The position numbers and the translations under genes were made by a program. A stretch of 64,000 bases of DNA, from NCBI RefSeq assembly GCF_001029105.3, contig NZ_CP011807.3:4960001-5024000 (forward strand), written 5' to 3'. This stretch comes from Pandoraea faecigallinarum. GTDB taxonomy: Bacteria; Pseudomonadota; Gammaproteobacteria; Burkholderiales; Burkholderiaceae. How positions within the stretch are numbered: the stretch's first letter is position 1; every line of letters starts with the position of its first letter. The notes under the pieces are model-generated. The model was given only the letters and a program-made list of their open reading frames with translations, was not told where the DNA came from and did no database searches. Positions 19,461 through 27,489 of the stretch are shown here, piece after piece.

Positions 19461-20110
19461 GACGACTCTATCTTTCGCCAGTCGGCTACATCATCTCGTT
19501 GGTGATGAATGTCGTCGGCATCTTTACCCGGCCCTTCATGGTGTACGGATACTACTGCCGCCCTGACAAGCGATTTCTGCGCTACACGCGCATCAGCTCA
19601 AGCGTAAAGGTGCTAGATGCCAACCAATTTCGGGTCGGAGACCATTGCTGGATCGGCCATTATTCGATCATTGATGCAAGCGGTGGCGTCACGCTTGGCG
19701 AAGGTGTCCAGTTTGGATTCCTGAGTGCGATTTTTTCGCACAGCAGTCACGCCTCTATCCGCCTCCTCGGCAAGCGTTATATTGACATGCCCACCGAGCA
19801 ACGCCTCGGACTTGAGCGCGCGCCGGTGAAGGTCGGCGATTACTGCTTCATCGGCACCGGTTCCATTCTGCTGCCCGGAACGGTCTTGGGCAAAGGCTGC
19901 GTCGTGGCCGTGGGCAGCGTAGTACGCGGTGAGTTCCCAGATCACTCCGTTATCGCCGGCAACCCGGCGCGCCGCGTCGGCGACACTCGCAAGCACGACA
20001 CGCCTTACATCAACGAACCCGGCATCGACGAGACCTATTTCGACCCCGAGCGACTGGCGGAACTACGCCGGCTGCAACAACAAGACAACATCGAGAGCCA
20101 GACATCATGA
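19454..20110 (+). CDS. Left-handed beta-helix acyltransferase (hexapeptide repeat)
   Basis: A 218-residue protein. An N-terminal hydrophobic segment (about residues 8-32) is followed by hexapeptide-type turns such as [24 protein letters not shown] and [22 protein letters not shown], and the family end [19 protein letters not shown]. Such enzymes acetylate sugars using acetyl-CoA. The N-terminal hydrophobic segment is unusual for a soluble LbetaH acetyltransferase and suggests membrane attachment. It overlaps its neighbours on both sides by a few bases. It may N-acetylate the product of the adjacent aminotransferase, or O-acetylate the O-unit; the first is favoured by the adjacency, but this is inference. 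Confidence 0.8.
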   Translation: MLRRLYLSPVGYIISLVMNVVGIFTRPFMVYGYYCRPDKRFLRYTRISSSVKVLDANQFRVGDHCWIGHYSIIDASGGVTLGEGVQFGFLSAIFSHSSHASIRLLGKRYIDMPTEQRLGLERAPVKVGDYCFIGTGSILLPGTVLGKGCVVAVGSVVRGEFPDHSVIAGNPARRVGDTRKHDTPYINEPGIDETYFDPERLAELRRLQQQDNIESQTS

Positions 20111-21264
20111 ATGAATCGTTCCTGCCTTTTGCCAAGCCCGAAATCGGTGAAGAAGAGATTGCGGAAGTGGTTGAAGCGCTGCGCTCCGGCTGGGTGACCA
20201 CAGGCCCGAAGACGCGTCAATTTGAAGCCGACTTCGCTGCCTACCTCGGCGGTGACGTCGAAGCGATCTCGGTCAATTCGGCCACGGCGGGCCTGCATCT
20301 CGCCCTGGAGGCTGTGGGTGTCGGCCCTGGCGACGAAGTCATTACGACTACGCATACATTTACCGCAACGGCTGAAGTCGTACGCTACCTGGGTGCCGAT
20401 CCCGTGTTTGTGGACATTGACTCGACCACACTGTGCATCGATGTGGCGGCGATTGAGCGCGCCATAACTCCGCGCACGAAGGTCATCATGCCGGTGCACT
20501 TTGCCGGTCGCGCTGCCGATATGCCCGCCATTCTCGATCTTGCGCGCCGCAAAGGATTGAAGGTTGTCGACGACGCTGCCCATGCCTTGCCTGCTACCAG
20601 CGCCGGCATGATGGTCGGCAAGCAAGGCGCCGACGCGACCATCTTCAGCTTCTATGCCAATAAGACGATCACTACCGGCGAGGGAGGCATGCTAGTCACG
20701 CAGAATCCGGAAATTGCGAAGCGCGCGCGCATCATGCGCTTGCACGGCATCAGCCGGGATGCCTTTGATCGCTTCACGGCCAAGACGCCGAGCTGGTATT
20801 ACGAAATCGTCGCGCCTGGCTTCAAGTACAACCTTACCGATATCGCATCGGCGATCGGCATTCACCAATTGCGCAAGGCCAATCGCTTTCATGAACGCCG
20901 TCAGGCCATCGCCAACCGCTACGACACCGGCCTGAAGGATCTGTCGATCATTTGCCCGCCGCGTGCCGCGCCGGGCGACATCCACTCCTGGCACCTGTAC
21001 GTAATCCAGCTTGGCGATAACGCCGGGGTAGCGCGCGACACGTTTATCGAGCGACTGTTCGAACAAGGCATCGGTTGCAGCGTGCACTACATTCCGCTGC
21101 ACCTGCAACCTTACTGGCGTGACCGGTATCACCTGAATCCCCAGGACTTCCCGGTGAGCCAGCGCGTCTACGAGCGCACCTTGTCGTTGCCACTGTACAC
21201 AGCAATGACGGATGCAGATATCGACCGCGTGCTTGGCTCGATTCGCCAGGCGCTCGCCGAATGA
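20107..21264 (+). CDS. DegT/DnrJ/EryC1-family sugar aminotransferase
   Basis: A 385-residue PLP-dependent aminotransferase of nucleotide sugars. The PLP lysine lies in [16 protein letters not shown] (about residue 184), the aspartate stacking region is [12 protein letters not shown], and the substrate-end motif is [15 protein letters not shown]. Members add an amino group at C-3 or C-4 of a keto-sugar, as in perosamine, viosamine or QuiN4N synthesis. Two keto-sugar sources are encoded nearby: GDP-4-keto-6-deoxymannose from Gmd, and the product of the WbpM-like enzyme. It overlaps the acyltransferase and the sugar transferase genes by 4 bp each. The exact product remains open. Confidence 0.88.
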   Translation: MNESFLPFAKPEIGEEEIAEVVEALRSGWVTTGPKTRQFEADFAAYLGGDVEAISVNSATAGLHLALEAVGVGPGDEVITTTHTFTATAEVVRYLGADPVFVDIDSTTLCIDVAAIERAITPRTKVIMPVHFAGRAADMPAILDLARRKGLKVVDDAAHALPATSAGMMVGKQGADATIFSFYANKTITTGEGGMLVTQNPEIAKRARIMRLHGISRDAFDRFTAKTPSWYYEIVAPGFKYNLTDIASAIGIHQLRKANRFHERRQAIANRYDTGLKDLSIICPPRAAPGDIHSWHLYVIQLGDNAGVARDTFIERLFEQGIGCSVHYIPLHLQPYWRDRYHLNPQDFPVSQRVYERTLSLPLYTAMTDADIDRVLGSIRQALAE

Positions 21265-21860
21265 GCAGCGCTAAACGCTTACTGGATCTGGCCGGCAGCA
21301 GTGCCGGCCTGCTGGTGCTGTCGCCCGTATTGCTGGGTATCGCGTTGGCCGTCAAGCTCGACTCGCCAGGCCCCGTGTTCTTCCGTCAGGAACGAATCGG
21401 GCTGCGAGGCGTACCGTTTCGTATCCACAAATTCCGGACAATGACGGTCGATATGACCGGCGCGGCGCGTCAGATTACCGTCGGCGCGGATCGACGGATC
21501 ACCCGTGTAGGGTCCGTTTTACGCAAATATAAGCTCGATGAATTGGCGCAGTTGATCGACGTATTCACTGGGGCAATGAGTCTTGTCGGGCCACGCCCTG
21601 AAGTTCCCAAGTACGTCGCCGTCTACCCGTCCGACGTTCGCGACATCGTGCTCTCGGTCAAACCCGGCATTACTGATCTGGCGTCGATCGAGTATCGCGA
21701 CGAAAGTACACTTCTGGGTCAAAGCGACGATCCTGAGCGGACCTATATCGAGGAAGTGCTGCCAGCGAAGCTGCGCTATTGTGTGGAATACGCGCAGCGT
21801 CACTCGGTCTGGCTTGACGTGCGAATCATCCTGCGGACGATCAAAGCCATCGTGACGTGA
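21261..21860 (+). CDS. Initiating sugar-phosphate transferase (bacterial sugar transferase, PglC/WcaJ-type)
   Basis: A 199-residue monotopic-type phosphoglycosyl transferase. It has one N-terminal hydrophobic segment (about residues 5-33), then the family core [21 protein letters not shown], then [33 protein letters not shown] with the catalytic DE-type dyad and the PRPE motif. It transfers a sugar-1-phosphate to undecaprenyl phosphate and so starts the O-unit. The short length places it with PglC rather than the longer WbaP. It ends the overlapping gene block that runs from the GT9 gene and is followed by a hairpin. Confidence 0.9.
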   Translation: MSSAKRLLDLAGSSAGLLVLSPVLLGIALAVKLDSPGPVFFRQERIGLRGVPFRIHKFRTMTVDMTGAARQITVGADRRITRVGSVLRKYKLDELAQLIDVFTGAMSLVGPRPEVPKYVAVYPSDVRDIVLSVKPGITDLASIEYRDESTLLGQSDDPERTYIEEVLPAKLRYCVEYAQRHSVWLDVRIILRTIKAIVT

Positions 21861-21861
21861 G

Positions 21862-21890
21862 CATGACGTGCCCCGAGACGGCACGTCATG
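21862..21890 (+). terminator. 11-bp hairpin at the end of the overlapping O-antigen block
   Basis: The arms at 21862-21872 and 21880-21890 are perfect inverted copies (CATGACGTGCC and its complement) with a 7-base loop, two bases after the stop of the sugar transferase gene. There is no T run after it, so it may be an attenuator or mRNA-stabilising stem rather than a true intrinsic terminator. Confidence 0.45.
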
Positions 21891-22121
21891 CATCGGCTCC
21901 GGACACCCTGCGCCGCCTTGTCAGACGAGCCGCTATCGGAACACGCAGATTGGATGTACGCTGTCTCATAGATCCTCGCCGGGAGAACCGGCACATCCAA
22001 GAGGTACAATGGCGGCCCGCGCGACGCGAACGCGCCGAAGGCGAAGTACTGCGGCTGAGTCATGTGGCTATTTACGAGAGCCTTACGTGCCGCCAATTTC
22101 CAGCCCCGTCACCACAAATTG

Positions 22122-23420
22122 ATGAACGCATCCGGATCCGTAACGCCCCCCCCTCCGCACGGCGAAGGTATCACCGACGTATTGATTTACCTGTACATAA
22201 TCACCTTTCCCGCGCTTTCAATGCTGGTTCGGGGTGGCGCCAGTGCGTTACTGATTGGCGGTAGTGTGTTGGCGCTTTTCGGCCTGTTTTTTGTCCCCAG
22301 GCCACGCCAGGAATTGACCCGGGCCGACTGGACTTTCCTGGCTTCAATGGCTGCACCGGTGGTATTGGTCGTCGCGACCGAGCTTTCGCATGGCGAAATC
22401 GTGTGGAACACGATCGATTCACCGTCGCGATTCCTGCTCGCCATTCCGCTTTACCTACTGATGCGACGGCACGCCCGCCCGATGCGCAGCCTGCATCTCG
22501 CGTTTATGGCTGGTGCAATCGCGTCCATTCTGATCATGGTGCCCAATCACCGTGAGTGGGGTGCAGATCGTTTCGGTAGCTACTTCCTCAACCCCATCCA
22601 TTACGGCGACATCGCTCTGATCTTCGGAGTGCTCTCGGCACTCTCCGTGTGTTGGGGCCGGCGAGATCACTGGCTGTTGGCTGCGGTAAAGATCTCCGGC
22701 CTGATCGCAGGCCTACTCGCATCGCTGCTTACCGGCTCGCGTGGCGGATGGGTGGCGTTACCGCTCGTGGCGATACTCGTGTTGACATATCAGTATCGGA
22801 CTCGCACTTGGCGCTTCAAAACGCTAGTTGCGCTGGGGGTCGCCGCAGCCTGTATGCTGCCGTACGCGGTATCACCATTCATTCGGGATCGCGTGGACGA
22901 CGTCAAGACTGACATTCAGCACTATCGGGAAGGGCAACGAGACACATCCGTTGGCGTTCGACTCCAGCTCTGGGAGGCAGGCCTGTCGTTCGTGCGCGAC
23001 AATCCCTTTACCGGCCTCGGTGGTGGTGGCTACAAACGCAATATGCCGGAGCTTCAGGCCAGCGGTGCGTTAACGCCGCTCGCGGCGCAAGCCGGCGAGG
23101 GCGAGATGCATAATCAGATGATCGCGTACGCGGTCGACTACGGACTGATTGGTTGGTTAGCCCTGATGCTCGTCTACTGCGGACCGGCGGCCATCTTCGC
23201 GTGTAGCTTGCGCTCAAGCGACAGCACAGTTCAGCGGGCCGCATTACTGGGTCTCGCTTTCGTACTTGCCTTCTGGATGTTTGGCTTAACGGTCGAGACC
23301 TTTAATCTGAAATCGACCACGTCAACCTACTCTAGCATTCTTGCCATGCTTTGCGCCTACTGCGCAGCCAGCCGCCACAGCGCCACCGACGGGCAGCAGA
23401 TCCCCGATCAAACCACTTAA
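22122..23420 (+). CDS. O-antigen ligase-family membrane protein (WaaL-like)
   Basis: A protein of 432 residues with about ten hydrophobic helices and a large loop. It contains the Wzy_C/WaaL-type loop region VGVRLQLWEAGLSFVRDNPF with TGLGGGGYKRNMPEL, and a conserved-looking MHNQMIAYAVDYGLIGWLAL, whose histidine is typical of ligases. These transfer undecaprenyl-linked O-antigen to lipid A-core in the periplasm. The start could be the ATG at 22062, which adds 20 residues, but 22122 gives a more usual N-terminus; neither has a strong ribosome-binding site. The gene stands about 200 bp apart from the O-antigen block and is followed by a strong terminator and then the integrated element. Confidence 0.82.
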   Translation: MNASGSVTPPPPHGEGITDVLIYLYIITFPALSMLVRGGASALLIGGSVLALFGLFFVPRPRQELTRADWTFLASMAAPVVLVVATELSHGEIVWNTIDSPSRFLLAIPLYLLMRRHARPMRSLHLAFMAGAIASILIMVPNHREWGADRFGSYFLNPIHYGDIALIFGVLSALSVCWGRRDHWLLAAVKISGLIAGLLASLLTGSRGGWVALPLVAILVLTYQYRTRTWRFKTLVALGVAAACMLPYAVSPFIRDRVDDVKTDIQHYREGQRDTSVGVRLQLWEAGLSFVRDNPFTGLGGGGYKRNMPELQASGALTPLAAQAGEGEMHNQMIAYAVDYGLIGWLALMLVYCGPAAIFACSLRSSDSTVQRAALLGLAFVLAFWMFGLTVETFNLKSTTSTYSSILAMLCAYCAASRHSATDGQQIPDQTT

Positions 23421-23438
23421 CCCTGTACATCACTCTAT

Positions 23439-23478
23439 AAAAATAACCTCGTGCCGTCGCCGGTACGAGGTTATTTTT
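23439..23478 (+). terminator. Intrinsic terminator after the WaaL-like gene
   Basis: A 14-bp stem (arms 23439-23452 and 23465-23478) has a 12-base loop and A- and T-rich ends, so it can act in both directions. It closes the O-antigen locus and shields it from the element that begins at 23513. Confidence 0.85.
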
Positions 23479-23512
23479 ATCGTCAGCCGCTAACCGGCCT
23501 GGCGCACAGTCT

Positions 23513-23558
23513 TTGGTGGAGCGGAGGAGGATCGAACTCCCGACCTTCGCATTGCGAA
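23513..23558 (-). repeat. attL: 46-bp copy of the tRNA-Ala 3' part
   Basis: This is identical to 37792-37837. It carries only the anticodon loop to the 3' end of the tRNA, with no D-arm side, so it is the duplicated attachment site and not a functional tRNA. Confidence 0.95.
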
Positions 23559-23610
23559 TGTAAAAATACATCTTGCAAAATCAATAGTTTCTAAAAGTTC
23601 CCCGCTTTTA

Positions 23611-23629
23611 TGGCACAATTTTGGCACAC
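23611..23629. promoter_or_regulatory. Left-end paired TGGCACA repeats (candidate integrase arm or excisionase sites)
   Basis: Two TGGCACA copies at 23611 and 23622 are 11 bp apart, upstream of the integrase start. The 19-bp block differs at a single position from the block at 37693-37711 beside the other end. Matching short repeats inside both ends are expected of arm-type binding sites. Confidence 0.6.
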
Positions 23630-23655
23630 TGAACCCAAGATGACCTTTTCCCACG

Positions 23656-24792
23656 ATGGCCGCCATCACCAAACGAGGCCCCTACCAGTGGCGCGCGCAG
23701 GTGCGACGACACGGCTACCCTGCGCAGAGTAAGACCTTCAATACAAAGGCCGAGGCGGAAGCTTGGGCCAAGATGATCGAATCCGAAATGGCACGCGGCA
23801 TATGGGTCAGCCGCTGCGAAGCCGAAGCAACGACGCTTTACGAGGCGCTGAACCGGTATGAAGAAGAAATATCCCTCGCAAAGAAGGGATCAGCGCAGGA
23901 ATCATCCGTCATCAAGACCTGCAAGGCGATTGACTTGGCGAAGCGGCCGCTAGCCACGATTCGGAGCGCTGACGTGGCGAAGCTTCGCGACGTGTGGCTG
24001 AAGGACTATAAGCCTGCCACGGTGCTGCGCCGGCTCGCTGTTCTGTCACATGTGTTCAATGTCGCCCGCAAGGAATGGGGCATGGAAAGCCTGTCGAACC
24101 CGGTTGAGCTAGTGCGGAAGCCGCAACCGAATAACGCGCGGACGCGGCGCATCGCCGCCAGCGGCGAACCTGCCACAGACTTCCCTGACGATGGCGATCT
24201 TGAATCAGGGCGGGGCGCGCAGGATGGTGAACTTGAACGGGTTATAGCGGCCAGCAACTCGGCGCTGCTGCCCGCCATCATCTGGCTAGCTGTCGAAACG
24301 GCCATGCGCCGGGGAGAAATTGTGTCACTGCAATGGGAGAACGTGGACCTCAAACGCCGAGTCGCACATCTGCCAGCGACGAAAAACGGTGAGGCGCGCG
24401 ATGTACCGTTGTCGCCCCGGGCCATTGCCGTACTTCAAGCTCTGAAAGACAACTGCGACGACGCTAAAGATGCCCCCAGTTGCGAAAGGCTTGGCGGCGA
24501 TGGAACGAGCGTATTCAAAATTCGGGGCGACGCTGTTACCAGGGCTTTCGAACGTGCTGTGGCGCGGGCGCGTAAGCTCTACCAGGAAGAGTGCAACGAG
24601 ACCGGCCGAAGACCCGATGCGAAGTTTCTGACGGACCTACGGTTTCACGACCTGCGACACGAAGCCACTTCGAGGCTGGCATCGATCTTTCCGATGCACG
24701 AGCTGACGAAGATTACCGGCCATAAAGACCCGCGGATGCTAATGCGGTATTACCATCCTCGCGCAGAAGATTTGGCGAAGCGCCTCCTGTAG
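23656..24792 (+). CDS. int: Tyrosine recombinase / integrase
   Basis: A 378-residue site-specific recombinase that would join the element's att site to tRNA-Ala. The full catalytic set is visible: R218 in ETAMRRGEIV, K243 in ATKNGEARDVPL, H331 and R334 in FHDLRHEATSRL, H356 in ITGHKDPRM and Y365 in LMRYYHP. The N-terminal arm-binding part (GPYQWRAQVRRHGYPAQSKTF) and the core-binding domain (about residues 55-150) are present. An odd acidic, disordered-looking insert (about residues 168-192) separates the core-binding and catalytic domains. It starts 97 bp inside attL and points into the element. The nearest excisionase candidate is at the opposite end (37154-37489). Confidence 0.95.
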   Translation: MAAITKRGPYQWRAQVRRHGYPAQSKTFNTKAEAEAWAKMIESEMARGIWVSRCEAEATTLYEALNRYEEEISLAKKGSAQESSVIKTCKAIDLAKRPLATIRSADVAKLRDVWLKDYKPATVLRRLAVLSHVFNVARKEWGMESLSNPVELVRKPQPNNARTRRIAASGEPATDFPDDGDLESGRGAQDGELERVIAASNSALLPAIIWLAVETAMRRGEIVSLQWENVDLKRRVAHLPATKNGEARDVPLSPRAIAVLQALKDNCDDAKDAPSCERLGGDGTSVFKIRGDAVTRAFERAVARARKLYQEECNETGRRPDAKFLTDLRFHDLRHEATSRLASIFPMHELTKITGHKDPRMLMRYYHPRAEDLAKRLL

Positions 24793-24801
24793 AGATCGAC
24801 A

Positions 24802-25212
24802 TTGACAGACCGTCTGAATTCCGATCAACGCCGACACCTCATGCAACAGGTGAAAGGCAAGAATACGCGGCCAGAGATGATTGTTCGCTCGCTGCTGCAT
24901 CGCCTCGGCTATCGCTTTCGACTCCATCGGAAAGACCTGCCAGGAACGCCCGATGTGGTCTTCCCGAGCCGGCGCGTCGCGCTGTTTGTGCACGGCTGCT
25001 TCTGGCACGGCCATGGTTGCCGCATCGGTCAACTACCGAAGTCGCGCCTCGACTACTGGCAACCGAAAATTGCCACCAATCGCGACCGGGATGCTCGAAA
25101 GGAGGCTGCACTTGAGGCGACCGGCTGGCGTGTGGCCGTCGTCTGGCAATGTGAGCTGACCGATCTCGAAGGGCTGGCAACGCGCCTGAAGGACCTGCTC
25201 GACACGAAGTGA
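24802..25212 (+). CDS. vsr: Very short patch repair endonuclease
   Basis: A 136-residue Vsr protein that nicks beside T:G mismatches created when 5-methylcytosine deaminates, so it protects the host from mutation by the adjacent cytosine methyltransferase. The catalytic aspartate is D51 in GTPDVVFPSRR, and the histidines H64 and H69 are in VHGCFWHGHGC; these positions agree with E. coli Vsr. The family motif MQQVKGKNTRPEM is at about residues 14-26. The start is a TTG at 24802, nine bases after the integrase stop; no ATG gives the complete family N-terminus. About 80 bp separates it from the methyltransferase gene. Confidence 0.93.
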   Translation: MTDRLNSDQRRHLMQQVKGKNTRPEMIVRSLLHRLGYRFRLHRKDLPGTPDVVFPSRRVALFVHGCFWHGHGCRIGQLPKSRLDYWQPKIATNRDRDARKEAALEATGWRVAVVWQCELTDLEGLATRLKDLLDTK

Positions 25213-25290
25213 AAACTACGATCGACAAAGCGATCGTTTTCGCGTAAACTCCCAGCCAACGATTTGCAACCAAAAACAGGGACTTCACTT

Positions 25291-26553
25291 ATGACTCGCC
25301 CAATCGGGATCGACCTTTTCGCAGGAGCCGGGGGGTTGAGCCTCGGCTTCGAACAAGCCGGTTTCGACATCGTGGCTGCGGTGGACATAGACCCCATTCA
25401 CTCCGCCGCCCACAAGTTCAACTTCCCTACCTGCGCCACGATTTGCAAGAGTGTCGTTGATGTAACCGGCGACGAGCTGCGACAACGCGCTGGTATCGGC
25501 AAACGCGATATCGACGTTGTGGTCGGGGGAGCACCGTGCCAGGGCTTTTCGCTCATTGGCAAGCGAGCGCTCGACGACGCACGCAACCAGCTCGTACATC
25601 ACTATGTCCGAGTCGTGCTGGAACTGAAGCCCAAATACTTCATCTTCGAAAACGTCAAAGGACTGACTGTCGGAAAACACCGAAAGTTTCTGCAAGAGAT
25701 CATCGAAGCTTTCCAAGAGGGCGGCTACGATGTCGAAACGGACTACAAGGTTCTCAACGCCGCTGACTTCGGGGTACCTCAAGATAGGCGGAGACTGATT
25801 CTCATGGGGGCGCGCAAGGGCTTGCCCTTACCGACTTATCCGCAACCGACGGGCCACACGACCGTTGCCGAAGCGATTGGCGACATCCCGGATGCCGAGA
25901 CGTTTCCCGAGCTGTGGGAGCGCGATTGGACAAAGGCGAAGTACGGCAAACCGTCGACCTATGCAGCGTACTTGCGCGGAAAAAAGGACGACCCCACCGA
26001 CTTTAGTTATCGACGGCAATTCGATGCATCCCTGTTGACCGGATCCTTGCTGACGGAGCATACCGATCTGTCGAGAAGCCGCTTTGCAGCTACGGCCCCC
26101 GGCGACGTCGAACCGATCAGTCGTTTTAAGAAACTAGCTCTCGACGGTATTTGCAACACGCTGCGTGCAGGTACCGCCAGTGATCGCGGCGCGTTCACAT
26201 CGCCGCGTCCGATCCATCCGACTGCGCCCCGTGTCATCACGGTGCGCGAAGCAGCGCGCTTGCACTCCTATCCCGATTGGTTTCGCTTCCATGCGACCAA
26301 GTGGCACGGCTTCAGGCAGATCGGTAACAGTGTGCCTCCAATGTTGGCACGTGCTGTCGGCGCGCAGGTCATGAAGGCGTTGAAAAAGAAGCCCGAAAAG
26401 CCTACCGAAATCCTGGCACTCGGCGATGAAAGCCTGATCGGAATTTCGATGAGCGATGCGGCCGCGATGTTCGGCGTATCTAGCACCGTAATCGCCCGGC
26501 GCCAGCGTCCTGTTGTACGCCACGAAGACGAAACGGAAGCGGTTGCCGCATGA
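25291..26553 (+). CDS. DNA (cytosine-5-)-methyltransferase
   Basis: A 420-residue type II C5 methyltransferase. It shows motif I GIDLFAGAGGLSLGFEQAG, motif IV with the catalytic C83 in VVGGAPCQGFSLIG, motif VI FENVKGL, motif VIII VPQDRRRLILMGAR and motif X GNSVPPMLARAVGAQV. The target-recognition region lies about residues 215-300. After motif X there is an extra C-terminal stretch (about 370-420) with MSDAAAMFGVSSTVIARR, which looks like a helix-turn-helix. In related enzymes such a domain can repress the methyltransferase's own promoter. The ATG at 25291 is preferred. It overlaps the next gene by ATGA, the classic restriction-modification arrangement. Confidence 0.95.
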   Translation: MTRPIGIDLFAGAGGLSLGFEQAGFDIVAAVDIDPIHSAAHKFNFPTCATICKSVVDVTGDELRQRAGIGKRDIDVVVGGAPCQGFSLIGKRALDDARNQLVHHYVRVVLELKPKYFIFENVKGLTVGKHRKFLQEIIEAFQEGGYDVETDYKVLNAADFGVPQDRRRLILMGARKGLPLPTYPQPTGHTTVAEAIGDIPDAETFPELWERDWTKAKYGKPSTYAAYLRGKKDDPTDFSYRRQFDASLLTGSLLTEHTDLSRSRFAATAPGDVEPISRFKKLALDGICNTLRAGTASDRGAFTSPRPIHPTAPRVITVREAARLHSYPDWFRFHATKWHGFRQIGNSVPPMLARAVGAQVMKALKKKPEKPTEILALGDESLIGISMSDAAAMFGVSSTVIARRQRPVVRHEDETEAVAA

Positions 26554-27347
26554 ACGATAAAGCCAAGGCTCCGACTCGTTATCACCAGCTCATCGAGAAA
26601 ATTTTCTTCGATGGATACGTCGAAGGTACTACGGAGATTCCTTTTGAGCGTAAGGCACTGAAAGAAGCCGCGAACCAGCTTGGAATCGCCCTGCCCGACA
26701 ATTTGGGAGACGTGATCTATGCGATGCGGTTTCGAGTCCCCATGCCGGCGAAAGTCATCGCCACACAGCCCAAAGGACGCGAATGGATTATCGAGTTGGT
26801 AGGACGTTCGAAGTACCGCTTCCGGCTAGCGTCCGCCAATCGGATCTTGCCTAACCCGAATCTCGCTGTTATCCGCATTCCCGACAACACGCCGGAAATC
26901 ATCGCGGCCTACGCCCTCGACGATGAACAAGCTCTACTCGCGAAGGTGCGCTACAACCGGCTCATCGACATCTTTCTTGGTCTCACCACGTTCTCGCTAC
27001 AGAACCATTTGCGCACGAGCGTCAAGGACATGGGGCAAATCGAGATCGACGAGCTTTATGTCGGTCTCGACAAGTACGGTTGTCACTATGTCATCCCTGT
27101 ACAAGCCAAGGGTGGCAGCGACCAAATTTCGACGGTACAGACCGCGCAGGACACCGCTTGGTGCGCGCAAAAATATCCGGCGTTGCGATGCCGACCGATC
27201 TCTGCCCAATTCGTGAGTAGCGATCAAATTGCATTATTCGAGTTGAAAATAGAGGATGACGAGCTCAAAGTCGTCGAAGAACGACATTACAAGCTCGTGC
27301 CTGCGGGCGAACTCGATCACAACGAAATCGTTGCTTACCGTACATAG
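26550..27347 (+). CDS. Candidate type II restriction endonuclease
   Basis: A 265-residue protein translationally coupled to the C5 methyltransferase (ATGA overlap). I do not recognise a named restriction enzyme. A PD-(D/E)XK-like nuclease core can be drawn in EIDELYVGLDKYGCHYVIPVQAKGG (about residues 166-190), with an acidic residue after a strand and a Q-x-K pair in place of the usual E-x-K. The N-terminal part (about 1-120) has TEIPFERKALKEAANQLGI and could recognise DNA. The recognition sequence is unknown. The assignment rests on context plus this motif. If active, it would cut unmethylated incoming DNA and also make the element hard to lose. Confidence 0.72.
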   Translation: MNDKAKAPTRYHQLIEKIFFDGYVEGTTEIPFERKALKEAANQLGIALPDNLGDVIYAMRFRVPMPAKVIATQPKGREWIIELVGRSKYRFRLASANRILPNPNLAVIRIPDNTPEIIAAYALDDEQALLAKVRYNRLIDIFLGLTTFSLQNHLRTSVKDMGQIEIDELYVGLDKYGCHYVIPVQAKGGSDQISTVQTAQDTAWCAQKYPALRCRPISAQFVSSDQIALFELKIEDDELKVVEERHYKLVPAGELDHNEIVAYRT

Positions 27348-27489
27348 GTTGCGGCCGCAGTCCTTGCGTAACAGGTCGCTGTCTGACTAGTTCCGATATG
27401 TCGGCGTAGCGCGGACGGACACTTTTTTCAAGCGGAAGCCGTTAATAGACTACCAGTTCAGTGGACCACATTCGTCGGGGGGAGGGGTT

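Noticed and set aside
23513..23588. A second tRNA-Ala gene at the left end of the element
   Set aside because: Only the anticodon-to-3' part is present. The D-arm and 5' acceptor strand are missing, so it is an attachment-site copy.
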